Below are positions 27,052 through 28,247 of a stretch of DNA of 28,247 nucleotides, one piece after another. The DNA is from Bacteroidales bacterium. Its GTDB lineage: Bacteria; Bacteroidota; Bacteroidia; Bacteroidales; F082. Under the pieces are notes generated by a model. It worked only from the letters and a program-made list of their open reading frames with translations, was not told where the DNA came from and ran no database searches. The translations under genes and the position numbers were made by a program. The DNA lies in NCBI GenBank assembly GCA_017508895.1, contig JAFWRA010000090.1, positions 1 through 28,247 of the forward strand. The letters are read 5' to 3'. Every line of letters begins with the position of its first letter. Position 1 is the stretch's first letter.

Positions 27052-28247
27052 TTCTTTTTACCCAGCAACTTTCCAATCCTTCCACTATTGATTTCCATTA
27101 CAGCGAGGATGCCGAAAGCAATGGCAACAGTAGCTTTAAGTGCCGTAAAACCCGTATTGAGCGCATCGGGAAGTTGGTTGGAGACAATGTTGTAGCTCGT
27201 CCAAAAAATGCCGGCACCTGGCACCAAAGGAAAGATGCCGCTGATGAGGAATACGGTAATTGGACACTTCCGCCCTGTCGACTGTAGTAGGGCAATCAAA
27301 GTGACCAAGGCCGTGGCGCAAAACATCACCTCGACAGCGGAAAAAGCGCTATAACGAGTCAGGATGAGATAAAGCAGCCAGCCCATCATGCCACAGAAAC
27401 CCGCATCGAAATAGAAATTGCGAGGCACGCCAAACAACACGGCAAATGCCATTGTGCCCAAGAATGCTGCAATGAGTTGAACAAGGAAGCTGGATGTCTG
27501 TGGGTCGGCGATGAGTGGATCGAGTTTCAAAAATGAGCCGAAGAGGTTTTCGTCGAGCATAAAAGCCAAAGCTACGCCCAACGAGATGCAGAAGAAGGTC
27601 AGCATGGCATCCAAGAGCCTTGTGGTACCAGCAAGGTAGTCCTCGTTGGCCATGTCACGAATGCCGTTGGTGAAGGCGACACCTGGAATCAGCGGTATGA
27701 TGGCACCGATAATCATATTGCTCAAATGTGAGCCCAGCCCCATACGATACAAACTAAAGCAAATTATGGACGACAACAACCCACCGGTGACGGTGTTTAC
27801 GATACGTGAGAGGTGTTTGGAACCGATGAAAAGTACAAAAACCCAAAGCAAGAGGCCGGCGATAAATGAGGCTAGACAGTCGGCGAAGCCTCCGCCAAAG
27901 AGGATGCAGAAAGCGGCACTGCCCACGCCCGAGGCTAAAATCTGCTCCCAGGCGCGTTTGGGTTTCATGGCGCGGATTTGCTGCAGCCGTTCCTCGATTT
28001 GCTCTAAGGTGCACTGCCCAGCCGCCACTTCACGCGAAAGCTGGTTGACGGCTACTACCTTATCCAAACTCGCCCCTCGAATAGGGATGAATTTTGAGCG
28101 AGCATAACCATCACCTGCAGCAATGATACCATTGCTGAGCACGAAGAAACTCTCGTCTTCCACGCCATAGTGGCCGGCGATGCGCCGCATGGTCTCATCG
28201 ACCCGCGAGATCTCCGCCCCGTTTTCGAGGAGGATGCTGCCGGCCTC
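27048..28247 (-). CDS. Threonine/serine exporter, ThrE family (5' end cut by window)
   Basis: An integral membrane transporter related to Corynebacterium ThrE, which exports threonine and serine. In the window 399 codons are open, and the gene continues past the right edge. The first visible residues, EAGSILLENGAEISRVDETM, match the cytoplasmic N-terminal signature of the family. Next come the soluble region (FFVLSNGIIAAGD; FIPIRGASLDKVVAVNQLSREV) and about ten membrane segments. Two repeated blocks with PxIPGxxFTNGIRDM and FPLVPGAGIFWTSYNI correspond to the DUF1212-type and DUF3815-type halves fused in one chain. The stop overlaps the TraX-like start by four bases. The substrate is assigned by family only. 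Confidence 0.88.
   Translation of the reverse strand, partial: EAGSILLENGAEISRVDETMRRIAGHYGVEDESFFVLSNGIIAAGDGYARSKFIPIRGASLDKVVAVNQLSREVAAGQCTLEQIEERLQQIRAMKPKRAWEQILASGVGSAAFCILFGGGFADCLASFIAGLLLWVFVLFIGSKHLSRIVNTVTGGLLSSIICFSLYRMGLGSHLSNMIIGAIIPLIPGVAFTNGIRDMANEDYLAGTTRLLDAMLTFFCISLGVALAFMLDENLFGSFLKLDPLIADPQTSSFLVQLIAAFLGTMAFAVLFGVPRNFYFDAGFCGMMGWLLYLILTRYSAFSAVEVMFCATALVTLIALLQSTGRKCPITVFLISGIFPLVPGAGIFWTSYNIVSNQLPDALNTGFTALKATVAIAFGILAVMEINSGRIGKLLGKKK

Overview
This window looks like a chromosomal segment of an obligately or mainly anaerobic member of the Bacteroidales (Bacteroidota). The evidence is several TAnnTTTG promoter boxes of the Bacteroidetes type with weak Shine-Dalgarno sequences, a surface protein with a type IX secretion (T9SS) C-terminal sorting domain, a DUF3127 protein, a TPR/membrane/AraC regulator, an O2/peroxide-detoxification operon typical of anaerobes, and a NuoE-like subunit. 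No rRNA, tRNA, CRISPR array, insertion sequence or phage gene was seen. Base composition is uneven: the regulator and surface-protein genes (about 8.2-15.6 kb) are clearly GC-richer than the right flank (25-27 kb).

Layout. (1) 1-151: 3' end of a NuoE/HymA-like [2Fe-2S] subunit, then a two-way terminator. (2) 274-2921, minus strand: a four-gene detoxification operon, rubrerythrin > rubredoxin > flavin reductase-rubredoxin fusion (Hrb type) > flavodiiron protein, with small palindromic repeats in two of its gaps. (3) 3064-8024, plus: DnaQ-type exonuclease, DUF3127 SSB-like protein, mnmE, and 6 bp later a membrane sensor joining a Cache-like domain, a SpoIIE/PP2C phosphatase and an RsbW-like ATPase. 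(4) 8158-15632, plus: a TPR-TM-AraC regulator followed by a 1,810-residue beta-helix/GLUG-like surface protein with a T9SS signal. The surface gene holds three kinds of dispersed or tandem repeat, including a heptanucleotide tract just before its last 22 codons. (5) 15845-24781, plus: a compact operon with its own terminator upstream and its own promoter: STAS anti-sigma-antagonist-like protein, alginate-export-type outer-membrane barrel, and a 2,423-residue two-module NRPS (C-A-T-C-A-T-R) ending in a thioester reductase, closed by a strong UUCG-loop terminator. (6) 24838-28247, minus: small hypothetical, LolA-like protein, small membrane-anchored protein, TraX-like membrane protein, and a ThrE-like threonine/serine exporter cut by the window edge.

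How it may work together. The NRPS should release an N-capped dipeptide reductively, as aldehyde, alcohol or cyclised imine/pyrazinone. The barrel is positioned to pass something across the outer membrane. The STAS protein is a natural substrate class for the phosphatase/kinase sensor encoded 8 kb upstream, so a partner-switching circuit coupled to a reductive NRPS operon is the most interesting hypothesis. It rests on domain logic and gene order, not on proof.
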